Part shown: positions 36,454 to 45,815 of the stretch, piece after piece
Numbering within the stretch: the stretch's first letter is position 1
How the letters are laid out: each line of letters starts with the position of its first letter
NCBI GenBank assembly: GCA_963841815.1
Contig: CAWJEE010000007.1
Location: forward strand, 62,001 to 126,000
Source of the DNA: JAOUJD01 sp963841815
GTDB lineage: Bacteria; Pseudomonadota; Gammaproteobacteria; Burkholderiales; Burkholderiaceae_F
Direction: 5' to 3'
Length of the DNA stretch: 64,000 nucleotides
The notes under the pieces: generated by a model
Seen by the model: the letters and a program-made list of their open reading frames with translations, nothing else
What the model was told of the DNA's origin: nothing
Database searches by the model: none
Position numbers and translations under genes: made by a program

Positions 36454-37410
36454 ATGGACACGCGGAGTGCATTGCATCCCCCGATCGAACCGTTCGACGG
36501 CGGGATGCTGCCGCTCGACGACGTGCACACGATGTACTGGGAGGCGTCGGGCAATCCGGAAGGCGTTCCGGTGCTGTTCCTGCACGGCGGCCCCGGCGGC
36601 GGATCGTCCCCCGAGCACAGGCGCTTCTTCGACCCGACGTTCTTTCGAGCGGTGCTGTTCGACCAGCGGGGTGCGGGAGCGTCGACGCCGGTGGGCGAGA
36701 CGAGCGGAAACACCACGCAGCAGTTGATCGACGACATCGAGCGCCTGCGGGAATACCTCGGCATCGAGCGCTGGCTCGTCTTCGGCGGATCGTGGGGCAG
36801 CACGCTCGGCCTGGCGTACGGGCAGGTGCATCCGTCGCGCTGCCTGGGATTCCTGCTGCGCGGCATCTTTCTCGGGCGGCCCAGCGAAATCGACTGGTTC
36901 CTGCATGGCTTGAAGAACGTCTTCCCGGAGGCGTGGCACAAGTTCGCCGGGATGCTGCCGCAGGACGAGCGCCGCGATCTGCTGCGTGGCTACCTGAAAC
37001 GGCTGTTCGATCCGGATCCGCGGGTGCACCTGCCGTATGCGCGCGCGTGGAGCGAGTACGAAGGCACCTGCTCGACGCTGCTGCCGAATCCGGACCTCGT
37101 CCGTCACTTCACCGACGAGGCGCTCGGGCTGGCGCGGCTGGAGGCGCACTACTTCGCGCACGAGTGCTTCCTCGGCCCGAACGAACTGCTGGGCCGGATC
37201 GACCGCATCCGCCACCTGCCAGCGTCCATCGTGCAGGCGCGCTACGACATGGTGTGCCCGATCGTGAACGCGGACGAACTCGCACGCGCGTGGCCCTCGG
37301 CCCGCTACGTGATCGTTCCCGACGCCGGGCACTCGGTGTGGGAGCCACCGGTACGCGCGGCGGTGATCGCCGAACTCGAACGCCTGAAACTCCGCCTGAA
37401 GGAGGCCTGA
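36454..37410 (+). CDS. pip: Proline iminopeptidase
   Basis: 318 residues. Alpha/beta hydrolase with HGGPGGGSSPEHRRFFDP, VLFDQRGAGAS, nucleophile Ser in GGSWGSTLGLAYGQVHP, Asp in QARYDMVCP and His in DAGHSVWEP. Removes N-terminal proline from peptides. Its stop and the ATG of the isomerase gene form TGATG. Confidence 0.92.
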   Translation: MDTRSALHPPIEPFDGGMLPLDDVHTMYWEASGNPEGVPVLFLHGGPGGGSSPEHRRFFDPTFFRAVLFDQRGAGASTPVGETSGNTTQQLIDDIERLREYLGIERWLVFGGSWGSTLGLAYGQVHPSRCLGFLLRGIFLGRPSEIDWFLHGLKNVFPEAWHKFAGMLPQDERRDLLRGYLKRLFDPDPRVHLPYARAWSEYEGTCSTLLPNPDLVRHFTDEALGLARLEAHYFAHECFLGPNELLGRIDRIRHLPASIVQARYDMVCPIVNADELARAWPSARYVIVPDAGHSVWEPPVRAAVIAELERLKLRLKEA

Positions 37411-38198
37411 TGCCACGTTTTGCCGCGAACATCAGCACGCTGTATCCCGAACATGCGCTGCTCGATCGCATCGGCGCCGCGGCCCGTGACGGCTTCGCCG
37501 CGATCGAGGTTCAATCCCCCTATGCGGCCAGGGCGAGCGAGTTGCGGCGCGCGCTGACCGAAGCCCGGACGCGGTTGGTCCTGATGAATGCCCCGCAGGG
37601 GGACGTGGACGCCGGGGAACGCGGTCTTGCCGCGCTGCCGGGCCGCGAAGCGGACTTCGAGGCGTCGATCGCCGAGGCCGTCGACTACGCTCGGGCCGTC
37701 GATGCACCGCGCGTGCACGTGATGGCGGGCAAGCCCGAAGCGGGAACGAACCCGACGGAGGCGGAACGCGTCTTTGCGCGCAACCTGCGGCACGCCTGCG
37801 CGGCCTTCGGGCCGCACGGCATTCGCGTGACGATCGAGCCGATCAACACGCGCGACATGCCGGGCTACTTCCTGACGACCCCCGAGCAGGCCGAGGCGAT
37901 CATCGTGCGCGTCGGTGCGGCCAGCCTGGCGCTGCAGTTCGACGTCTATCACGCGCAGATCATGGTCGGAGACGTGTCGAAGCGCATCGAGCGCCTGTTC
38001 CCGCGGATCGGCCATGTCCAGGTCGCGGGTGTGCCCGAGCGCCACGAACCGGACACCGGGGAGGTCAACTACCCGGCGGTGTTCCGCTTGCTGGATCGAC
38101 TCGGCTACGCCGGCTGGGTTGGGTGCGAGTACCGCCCGGCGCGCGGCGCGTCGCCCGGCGGGACGTCGGCCGGACTGGGCTGGCTGCGCCACTGCTGA
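37410..38198 (+). CDS. hyi: Hydroxypyruvate isomerase-family sugar isomerase
   Basis: 262 residues, TIM barrel of the Hyi/OtnI group: FAANISTLYPEHALLDRIGA, VTIEPINTRDMPGYFL with catalytic Glu, LQFDVYHAQIMVGD with metal-binding Asp/His, and VGCEYRPARG. Family members interconvert hydroxypyruvate and tartronate semialdehyde or act on 2-oxo-tetronates; the exact substrate is not decided. GGAGG precedes the ATG. Confidence 0.85.
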   Translation: MPRFAANISTLYPEHALLDRIGAAARDGFAAIEVQSPYAARASELRRALTEARTRLVLMNAPQGDVDAGERGLAALPGREADFEASIAEAVDYARAVDAPRVHVMAGKPEAGTNPTEAERVFARNLRHACAAFGPHGIRVTIEPINTRDMPGYFLTTPEQAEAIIVRVGAASLALQFDVYHAQIMVGDVSKRIERLFPRIGHVQVAGVPERHEPDTGEVNYPAVFRLLDRLGYAGWVGCEYRPARGASPGGTSAGLGWLRHC

Positions 38199-38227
38199 TC
38201 CGCTCGGCTGTCACGCGTATCGGGCGC

Positions 38228-38256
38228 TTGTTGCGGTCTCGGGGCGCGGCTACGAT
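38228..38256 (+). promoter_or_regulatory. Likely sigma-70 promoter for the CBS gene
   Basis: TTGTTG (38228-38233), 17-base spacer, TACGAT (38251-38256), about 60 bases before the start codon. Confidence 0.5.
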
Positions 38257-38316
38257 CCCTGTGCAGTTCAACCGCCGCGCAGCCCCGCCCGTCCCCCGCG
38301 CGGCCAGGAGACACCG

Positions 38317-38769
38317 ATGAAGGTCGCCGACATCCTGCGAGTCAAGGGCAACACCCTGTTCACGGTGACGCCGGATGCACCCCTGTCGCAGGCGGTGGCG
38401 ATGATGGCCGAGCAGGACATCGGCTCGGTGGTCGTGATGGAGTACGGAGAACTGGTTGGCATGCTGACCTTTCGCGAGGTCATCAACCGCGTTCACGCGA
38501 ACAACGGCGCGGTCGGCGACATCCGCGTGCGCAAGGTGATGGACGATGCGCCGCTGACCATCACGCCGGCGACCGACGTGATGGAGGTGCGGCGGCTGAT
38601 GCTCGAGCGGCATGCGCGCTACCTGCCGGTGCTCGACGGCCGCACGCTGGCCGGTGTCATTTCCTTCTATGACGTCGCCCGGGCGGTGCTCGAGGAACAG
38701 AGCTTCGAGAACCGCATGCTGAAGGCGTACATCCGCGACTGGCCCGAGCCCGAGGAGGCGCGGTCCTAG
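38317..38769 (+). CDS. Two-CBS-domain protein
   Basis: 150 residues from ATG 38317 (AGGAGA ahead). Two tandem CBS motifs: PLSQAVAMMAEQDIGSVVVM and ATDVMEVRRLMLERHARYLP with LDGRTLAGVISFYDVAR. They form an adenosyl-ligand-binding Bateman module; no effector domain is attached. The stop overlaps the GTG of the next gene (TAGTG). Confidence 0.87.
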   Translation: MKVADILRVKGNTLFTVTPDAPLSQAVAMMAEQDIGSVVVMEYGELVGMLTFREVINRVHANNGAVGDIRVRKVMDDAPLTITPATDVMEVRRLMLERHARYLPVLDGRTLAGVISFYDVARAVLEEQSFENRMLKAYIRDWPEPEEARS

Positions 38770-39779
38770 TGCGCCCCGGTTCCGCCGGGCCGTTGCCCGA
38801 CGGCTTCCGGGTCGCTGTCGTCGGCGCCGGCGTTTCCGGCCTCATCTGCGCGAGCACGCTGCAGGCGCGGGGCGCGCGCGTCGTCGTCTTCGAATCCGCC
38901 CGCCGCCCGGGCGGCCGCGCCGCCAGCGAGATCACGCCGGCCGGCAGCTTCGACCACGGCACCCAGTTCTTCACTGCGCGCAGCGCCGATTTCGACCGAC
39001 TCGTATCGGAGTGGTGCGGCGATGGGCTGGTCCAGCCGTGGACGGCGCAGGTGATCGCGGTCGAGGGAGAAGGTGCGGTGGACAAGACCGCGTCGGCACG
39101 GCGCTACATCGTCCGCGAGGGCATGCAGGCGCTCGGCCGCAGGCTGGCGGCCGATGTCGACGTGAGGTTCGACATCACGGTCGCGTCCGTGACGAAGCGC
39201 GGCAATTCGTGGCATCTGCTCGATGCGCAGGGCAAGAGCCTCTCGCATGGCGGCTACGACGCGGTCGTGCTGGCGATTCCGCAGCCGGCCGCGCTGCTCG
39301 GCGCGGCCCCGGAACTGGCCCGGCGCGCGAACCATATCGTCTGGCAGCCTTGCTGGGCGGCGCTGCTGGCGATCGAGCCGGCGAGCGGTTTCGATTTCGG
39401 CGGCGCCTTCGTCAACGACCATCCGGCGCTCGCGTGGGTCACGCGCGAGGAGTCGAAGCTCTCGCCGCGGTCGGCGCTCGGCGAGCGCTGGGTGTTGCAT
39501 GCGACGCACCGGTGGTCGGCGCTGCATCTGAATCACTCTGTTGACGACGTCGCCGCCACGCTCGCCGGCGCCTTTGCGAGCCGCTTCAACTTCGCTTTCC
39601 GCCCTGCGTTCCTGACCGCGCGGCGCTGGCTCACTGCCACGCCTGCGAATCCGCTGAAGCAGACTTTCCTGTGGGACCCGGTCCAGCGCATCGGCGCGGT
39701 CGGCGACTGGTGCGGCGGCCCGCGGCTGGAGGGCGCCTTCATGTCGGGCCGCTCGCTTGCCCAGGCCATCAGCGCATAG
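38769..39779 (+). CDS. Renalase-like FAD/NAD(P)-dependent oxidoreductase
   Basis: 336 residues from GTG 38769. FAD Rossmann motif VAVVGAGVSGLICASTLQAR, then ARRPGGRAASE, FDHGTQFFTARS and the C-terminal GDWCGGPRLEGAFMSGRSLA. The family resembles renalase and amine oxidases; bacterial renalases oxidise aberrant dihydro-NAD(P) isomers, but the substrate here is inferred only. Confidence 0.83.
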   Translation: MRPGSAGPLPDGFRVAVVGAGVSGLICASTLQARGARVVVFESARRPGGRAASEITPAGSFDHGTQFFTARSADFDRLVSEWCGDGLVQPWTAQVIAVEGEGAVDKTASARRYIVREGMQALGRRLAADVDVRFDITVASVTKRGNSWHLLDAQGKSLSHGGYDAVVLAIPQPAALLGAAPELARRANHIVWQPCWAALLAIEPASGFDFGGAFVNDHPALAWVTREESKLSPRSALGERWVLHATHRWSALHLNHSVDDVAATLAGAFASRFNFAFRPAFLTARRWLTATPANPLKQTFLWDPVQRIGAVGDWCGGPRLEGAFMSGRSLAQAISA

Positions 39780-39831
39780 CCGCCTGCGCCGCGAACCCCG
39801 ATAATCGCGCTGCGCCCGGGGAGGGCGGGGA

Positions 39832-41739
39832 GTGGAGTTGAGCGCGGGAAGCCAGTTCGACCTGTTGCGGCAACGGCGGTTCGCACCGCTGTTCTGGGTG
39901 CAGTTCCTCGGCGCCGCCAACGACAACGTCTTCAAGTTCGCGTTCACGCTGCTCGCCACCTACGGCGCCTCGAGCTGGGGCGGAGTCGACCCGAGGCTGG
40001 CGGGATTCCTGATCGGGGGCCTCTTCATCGCGCCCTTCGTGCTCTTCTCCGCGACGAGCGGCCAGCTGGCGGATCGCCTCGAGAAGTCCTGGTTCATTCG
40101 GCGCGTGAAGGAAGCGGAAGTCGTGATCATGCTGATCGCCGCGGCCGGGTTCCTGCTGCAGGTGCCGGCGCTGCTGTACCTCACGGTCTTCCTGATGGGG
40201 CTGCACTCGACCGTGTTCGGCCCGGTCAAGTACTCCTACCTGCCGCAGCACCTCGACACGCACGAGATCACGGGCGGCAACGGGCTGGTGGAGATGGGGA
40301 CTTTCGTCGCGATCCTCTTCGGAACGATCGGTGGCGGCTTGCTGGTCAACCAGTTCGGGCCGAACGGTGCCGCGGCCACGGCGACGGTGGTCCTCGTCAT
40401 CGCGGCGCTCGGCCGTGCCGTGGCCCAGTTCGTTCCGCTGTCGCCTGCCGCGGACCCGGACCTGCGGATCAACTGGAATCCGGTCAGCGAGACCGCAGCC
40501 AACCTCCGGATCGCGCACGCGAGCCCCGCGGTCTTCAACTCGATCCTCGGCATTTCGTGGCTCTGGTTCTTCGGCTCGATCTTCCTGACCAGCTTCACGC
40601 CGTTCGCGCGCGAGAACCTCGGCGGCGACGAGGGCGTCGTCACGTTGCTGCTCGCGGTGTTCTCGTTCGGTATCGGCACCGGCTCGCTGGTGACCGAGCG
40701 GCTGTCGGGCCGCAAGGTGGAGATCGGCCTCGTGCCGCTGGGATCGATCGGCATGACCGTGTTTGCCGTCGACCTCTACCTCGCGTCGCGCGGCTTCGCG
40801 ACGATGCAGGGCGGGACGTTCGTCGAGTTCCTGCGCCACGACGGCGCCTGGCGCATCGTGTTCGACCTCGCCGCGCTGTCGTTCTTCGGCGGCCTGTACT
40901 CGGTGCCGCTCTACGCCCTGATCCAGAGCCGCGCCGAAAGGACGCACATCGCGCGCATCGTCGCCGCCAACAACATCCTGAACGCGTTGTTCATGGTGAC
41001 GGCTTCGCTGATGGCGGCGGCGCTGCTCTCGGCGGGCCTGACGATCCCGCAGCTCTTCCTGGTCACCGCCGTCCTGAACGCCGCCGTGGCGATCTACATC
41101 TATCGCCTCGTGCCGGAGTTCCTGCTGCGTTTCATCGCCTGGGTCCTGGCCCACACGCTGTACCGGGTGCGGTCGATCGAGACGGACCGCATCCCGGACC
41201 AGGGCGCGGCCGTGCTGGTGTGCAACCACGTCAGTTTCGTCGACGCGATCGTCATCATGGGCGAGAGCCCGCGGCCGATCCGCTTCGTGATGGACCACCG
41301 GATCTTCAGGGTTCCGTTGATGAACTGGTTCTTCCGCAACGCCAAGGCGATCGCGATCGCGCCCGCGAAGGAGGACCCGACGATGCTGGAGAAGGCCAAC
41401 GTGCGCATCGACGCGGCGCTCGCCGATGGCGACCTCGTCTGCATCTTTCCAGAAGGACGGATCACCGACACCGGCGAGATGTACCCGTTCAAGCAGGGTG
41501 TCGCGCGGATCGTCGAACGGAATCCCGTGCCCGTGATCCCGATGGCGCTGCGCGGCTTGTGGGGCTCGTTCTTCTCGCGCTTCGGCGGCACCGCGTTCTC
41601 GCGTCCGATCGATGCGCGCCTGCGCCGCGGACTGCGGTCCAGGGTCGAGTTCATCGTCGGCGAGCCGGTTCCGGCGGCCCAGGCTTCGCCCGAGCTCCTG
41701 ATGCAGCGAGTCGCGGAACTCCGGGGCAGCGAACGCTGA
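39832..41739 (+). CDS. LplT-like MFS transporter fused to PlsC acyltransferase
   Basis: 635 residues from GTG 39832, with a purine-rich site ahead. Residues 1-~425: MFS permease of the lysophospholipid flippase type (FWVQFLGAANDNVFKFAFTL; GPVKYSYLPQHL). Residues ~440-635: PlsC-type acyltransferase with NHVSFVD (NHX4D variant, ~464) and FPEGRITDTGEM. Predicted to import lysophospholipid and re-acylate it at the inner membrane. The acyl-ACP synthetase domain of larger Aas/LplT fusions is absent. Confidence 0.87.
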   Translation: MELSAGSQFDLLRQRRFAPLFWVQFLGAANDNVFKFAFTLLATYGASSWGGVDPRLAGFLIGGLFIAPFVLFSATSGQLADRLEKSWFIRRVKEAEVVIMLIAAAGFLLQVPALLYLTVFLMGLHSTVFGPVKYSYLPQHLDTHEITGGNGLVEMGTFVAILFGTIGGGLLVNQFGPNGAAATATVVLVIAALGRAVAQFVPLSPAADPDLRINWNPVSETAANLRIAHASPAVFNSILGISWLWFFGSIFLTSFTPFARENLGGDEGVVTLLLAVFSFGIGTGSLVTERLSGRKVEIGLVPLGSIGMTVFAVDLYLASRGFATMQGGTFVEFLRHDGAWRIVFDLAALSFFGGLYSVPLYALIQSRAERTHIARIVAANNILNALFMVTASLMAAALLSAGLTIPQLFLVTAVLNAAVAIYIYRLVPEFLLRFIAWVLAHTLYRVRSIETDRIPDQGAAVLVCNHVSFVDAIVIMGESPRPIRFVMDHRIFRVPLMNWFFRNAKAIAIAPAKEDPTMLEKANVRIDAALADGDLVCIFPEGRITDTGEMYPFKQGVARIVERNPVPVIPMALRGLWGSFFSRFGGTAFSRPIDARLRRGLRSRVEFIVGEPVPAAQASPELLMQRVAELRGSER

Positions 41740-41816
41740 CGGCCACGCTTCGAGCGATCCGATCGCCGAGCGCTTCGCGGCAGGACGCGTCGGCGACCCT
41801 CGTACAATCCGTCGCC

Positions 41817-42918
41817 ATGTCCTCCACGTTCGGCCATCTCTTCCGCGTCACCAACTTCGGCGAGTCGCACGGTGCGGCGATCGGCTGCGTGATCGACGGC
41901 TGCCCGCCGGGGCTGCCCTGTCGGCGGCCGACCTGCAGCCCGATCTCGACCGGCGCAAGCCGGGCACGTCGCGTCATGTGACGCAGCGGCGCGAGTCCGA
42001 CGAGGTCGAAATCGTCTCGGGCGTCTACGAAGGCGTGACGACCGGCACGCCCATCGCGCTGCTCATTCGCAACGCGGACCAGCGCAGCAAGGACTACGAG
42101 AACCTGCTCGACACGTTCCGGCCCGGTCACGCCGACTACACCTACTGGCGCAAGTACGGCCTGCGCGATCCGCGCGGCGGCGGTCGCTCGTCGGCTCGAC
42201 TCACTGCGCCGATGGTCGCCGCCGGCGCGGTGGCGAAGAAGTGGCTGCGGCCACGCACGGCACGCGCATTCGCGGCTGCATGGAGCAGATCGGCGAGGTC
42301 GTCATTCCCTTCATGAGCTGGGACGACGTCGAAGGCAACCCGTTCTTCGCGCCGGATGCGGGGTCGGTCGCCGAGCTCGAGGCGTACATGGATGCGCTGC
42401 GCAGGAGCGGCGATTCGGTCGGCGCGCGGCTGCGCGTCACCGCGAGCGGAGTTCCGGTCGGCCTCGGGGCGCCGTTGTACGACAAGCTCGACGCCGACAT
42501 CGCGTACGCGATGATGGGCATCAACGCGGTCAAGGGTGTGGAGATCGGCGCCGGCTTCAATGCGGTGACGCAGAGGGGCTCCGAGCACGGCGACGAACTG
42601 CTGCCCGACGGCTTCGTCACCAATCATGCCGGCGGCGTGCTCGGCGGCATCTCGACCGGGCAGGACATCGAGGTCTCGATCGCGATCAAGCCGACGTCGA
42701 GCATTCGCCTGCCGCGGCGCTCCATCGATCGCGCGGGCGAACCGACTATCGTCGAAACGCACGGTCGCCACGATCCCTGCGTCGGCATCCGCGCCACGCC
42801 GATTGCCGAGGCCATGCTGGCGCTGGTGCTGATCGACCACGTGCTGCTGCATCGCGCGCAGAACGCCGACGTGCGGCACGACGTCCCGCCGATCCCGGCG
42901 GCCTCGCGCTCCCGCTGA
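41817..42918 (+). CDS. aroC: Chorismate synthase (two frameshifts)
   Basis: MSSTFGHLFRVTNFGESHGA is the canonical start. One base is missing near 41917 (should read GLPLSAADLQPDLDRRKPGT) and one near 42247 (AKKWL then ATHGTRIRGCMEQIGEV). When joined it gives the full protein: RRESDEVEIVSGVYEGVTTG, DPRGGGRSSARLT, NHAGGVLGGISTGQDIE and the C-terminal RHDPCVGIRATPIAEAM. Last step of the shikimate pathway, FMN-dependent. A TACAAT lies at 41803-41808. ATG overlap with the next gene. Confidence 0.93.
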
Positions 42919-44143
42919 TGTCGAATCGCGCCGCGGCTCCCGACCCCGCCGGTCGGCGGCTGGGGATGTTCTTCGGCGCGTACTTCGCGCTGGTCGGGAT
43001 CCTCGCGCCGTACATGCCGCTGTACTTCGAGCACCGCGGCCTGACGGCCGTGCAGATCGGCCTGCTGGTGGCGATGGCGCAGGCGATGCGGATGGTCGGG
43101 CCGAACCTGTGGGGCTGGCTCGCCGACCACTCCGGGCATCGGACGCGCATCCTGCGCGCCACCTCGTTCGCGCTGCGTCGTGTCGTTCGCGCTGCTCTTC
43201 TTCCCCGGCGGCTTCGGCTTCGTGTTCGCCGCGATGGCGCTGGTGAACTTCTTCCAGACCGCGCAGATGCCGGTGGCCGAGGCTCTGGCCTCGGCGCAGC
43301 TGCGCGGGCAGGCCGACGCGGCGACCCGTTACGGCCGGCTGCGCGTGATGGGTTCGCTGGCGTTCGTCGCGGTCGTGCTTGCCTCGGGCCCGTTGTTCGA
43401 CCGCGTCGGGATGCAGGCCGCGCTGTGGGTGTGCATCGGGCTCGCGCTGCTGCTGCTCGGAGCGTCGGTCCGGCGTGGTCGAGCAGCACGCCGTCGAGCT
43501 GCCGCACGAGCGCGTGTCGGTGAGGGCGCGCCTCGGGAGCCGCGCGTCCGCTGGTTCTTCGCGTCCGCCGCCCTGATGGTGTTTGCGCACGGTGCGCTCT
43601 ACACCTATCTTTCGCTCTACCTCGCGCAGCTTGGCTACAGCAAGACCGCGATCGGCGCGTTCTGGGTGGTCAGCGTCGCGCTCGAGATCGCGTTCTTCCT
43701 CACGCAGGGCAAGTGGTTCGCGCGCTTCGGCGTGTTCCCGTTGATGATCTTTGCGTTCGGGGTGGCTGCGGTTCGTTTCTTGCTGATCGCGGAGCTGGCC
43801 ACCGTCTGGTGGATCCTGGTGCTGGCACAGGCGATGCATGCCGTAACGTTCGCGGTGCACCACAGCGCTTCGATACTGACGATCCAGCGCTGGTTTCCCG
43901 GACAGGCGGCGGCGCGCGGCCAGGCGCTCTACATCAGCATGGCGTACGGACTCGGCGGCACGGTGGGCAGCCTGGTCGCCGCGTGGCTGTGGTCGCGCCC
44001 TCGGTCCGTCCTGGGCCTTCGTGGCCGGCAGCGCGGGCGCGGTCCTCGGATTCTGGGCGGCGGTGCGGATGCGGCGAGCCGATCGCGACCGGACGAAGCC
44101 GCACAGCGTGAACCTCGAACTCGACAGGAGCGTGAACGGATGA
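42918..44143 (+). CDS. MFS transporter, HcaT/LacY-like (frameshifted)
   Basis: Twelve-helix major-facilitator protein. GMFFGAYFALVGILAPYMPL opens it, and FAHGALYTYLSLYLAQLGYS begins the second half. An extra base near 43176 separates TSFAL from VVSFALLFFPGGFGF. Another near 43995 hides the true end, WAFVAGSAGAVLGFWAAVRM...DRSVNG, which stops at 44143. The linker near 43470-43540 may hold two compensating shifts (VVEQHAVELPHERVSVRARL reads well in another frame). Substrate unknown. Confidence 0.78.
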
Positions 44144-44967
44144 ATCGGATCAAGTTGGCCGTCGCGGCCGGCGCGTTGTCGGTGCTCGCCATCGGCTGCC
44201 AGTCGGAACAGACGACGCAGGGCGGCGTCGTCGGGGTCGATCGCAAGCAGTCGATGTCCTCGCTGGTGAGCGCGAAGGAAGTCGAGCAGCAGGCGTCGCA
44301 GGAGTATGCGCAGATGATGGCGCAGGCGCAGAAGAAGGGCCTGCTGAACCAGAATCCGCAGCACGTCCAGCGGGTGCGGACGACGGCGCAGCGACTGATC
44401 CCGCATGTCAGCGCGTTCCGGCCGGACGCGGTGAAGTGGAAGTGGGAAACCAACGTGCTGACGTCGAAGGACGTCAACGCGTGGTGCATGCCGGGCGGCA
44501 AGATCGCCGTTTACACCGGCCTGATCGAGCGGCTGAACCTCACCGATGCACGAACTGCGGCCGTGATGGGCCACGAGATAGCGCACGCGCTGCGCGAGCA
44601 CGCGCGCGAGCGGATGGGCCGCCAGATGGCGACGCAGACCGGCACCGTGATCGGCGCCGTCGCGCTCGAGGTCTTCACCGGCATCCGCATCGACCCGAAC
44701 CTCGCCGGCACGGTGTCGCAGGCCGCGTTCGTGCTGCCGAACAGCCGCGAGGCCGAGCAGGAAGCGGACCGCATCGGCGTCGAACTCGCCGCGCGCGCGG
44801 GCTACGACCCGCGCGCCGCGGTGACCCTGTGGCAGAAGATGGCCAAGCTGGGCGGCAGCGCGCCGCCGCAGTGGCTGTCGACGCACCCGAGCAACGAGAC
44901 GCGCCTGCAGGACCTCGAGGTCTACACGCAGAAGGTGATGCCGCTCTATCGGCCCGCGGCGCGTTAG
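44140..44967 (+). CDS. M48-family metalloprotease, lipoprotein
   Basis: 275 residues from ATG 44140 (ATGA overlap). Lipobox LAIGC (Cys20), then AWCMPGGKIAVYTGLIERLN, zinc motif HEIAH with the third ligand Glu in REAEQEADRIGVELAARAGY, and SQAAFVLPNSREAEQE. LoiP/HtpX-like periplasmic peptidase in outer-membrane quality control. Confidence 0.9.
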   Translation: MNRIKLAVAAGALSVLAIGCQSEQTTQGGVVGVDRKQSMSSLVSAKEVEQQASQEYAQMMAQAQKKGLLNQNPQHVQRVRTTAQRLIPHVSAFRPDAVKWKWETNVLTSKDVNAWCMPGGKIAVYTGLIERLNLTDARTAAVMGHEIAHALREHARERMGRQMATQTGTVIGAVALEVFTGIRIDPNLAGTVSQAAFVLPNSREAEQEADRIGVELAARAGYDPRAAVTLWQKMAKLGGSAPPQWLSTHPSNETRLQDLEVYTQKVMPLYRPAAR

Positions 44968-45647
44968 GCGATGACGAGGTCGGCGCGCGCCGTCTGCCGC
45001 GTGGCGCGCGCGAGCGGGTGCGGTTGCCGGCGTGGCAGGGCCGAAGCGCAGCGTCAGCGCGGCCTGCTCGTCCCCGTCGAGTCGCGCGAACAGGAAGTCG
45101 GTCCGGTTGCCCGGATCGTCGGGCAGGTAGAACTGCGTGGCGAGAACCCGCCCGTCGCGGCCTGCACGCGGACGTGGATGTGCGGCGTGCGGCCGGGATA
45201 GGCGACGGGGCGGATCGTGCGGAAGTGGAAGGCTCCGCCGGCGTCGGTCTTCGCGACGCCGTAGCCCTGGAAGTTCGGATCGCGTCGGGCTCCGCGCCGC
45301 CGTCCGGGTGGTGGTAGACGGCATTGGCGTCGCACTGCCAGAGCTCCGACAACGGCGTCCGCACCGGGTTGCCGCGTCGATCGGCAACCTCGCGCCGGGC
45401 GAGGTAGACTCGGGATGCCCTTGGTGAGCACGCGATCGCCGTCGACCGCAGCAGGTCGGCATCGGTTTCGGCGCGGGCGCTCCGACGGGGTCACGCGGAT
45501 AGAACGGACCGAGCGTCTGCGTCGGGGAGGGCACGCGCCCGACCGTCTGGCGCGGGCCACGCGGAAGCGGGGCGACGCTGGCCACGGCCAGGCCGCCGAC
45601 GAACAGGCGTCGCGCAGCGTGCTTCGATTGTTCGGCGTTCGCGTCAT
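44964..45647 (-). pseudogene. Intradiol ring-cleavage dioxygenase-like gene, at least five frameshifts
   Basis: Pieces in three frames join into one protein: RRLFVGGLAVASVAP (Tat-like signal), TQTLGPFYPRDPVG, PLSELWQCDANAVYHHPDGG, NFQGYGVAKTDAGGAFHFRT, YPGRTPHIHVRVQA, TQFYLPDDPGNRTDFLFARL, and ARADLVIA with stop TAA at 44964-44966. The Tyr/His iron ligands of protocatechuate-type enzymes are recognisable. The span fits one ~225-residue enzyme. So many shifts in 700 bases mean either a decaying gene or locally poor sequence. Confidence 0.7.
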
Positions 45648-45748
45648 GCGGACTCCTGCGCTCATCACTGCTGCCTGAGACCGGCTCGCGGGGCGTTGCG
45701 TTCCCGGATCGGCGACCCGCGGACGAAGGGAAATGCTTCATCGAGTGG

Positions 45749-45754
45749 CATAAT
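45749..45754 (+). promoter_or_regulatory. Extended -10 upstream of leuC
   Basis: TGGCATAAT is an extended -10 element (TGn plus CATAAT) about 60 bases before leuC. No convincing -35 is present. No leucine-rich leader peptide is seen. Confidence 0.4.
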
Positions 45755-45815
45755 TCACGGCCCTGCGCGTTGCTGCAGGTTCCGCCAAGCGTCCGCCCAG
45801 GGCGCGACTTCGCCG

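Noticed and set aside
43180..44967. Apparent fusion of an MFS half to an M48 peptidase
   Set aside because: A frameshift near 43995 hides the MFS stop at 44143; the peptidase has its own ATG and lipoprotein signal.
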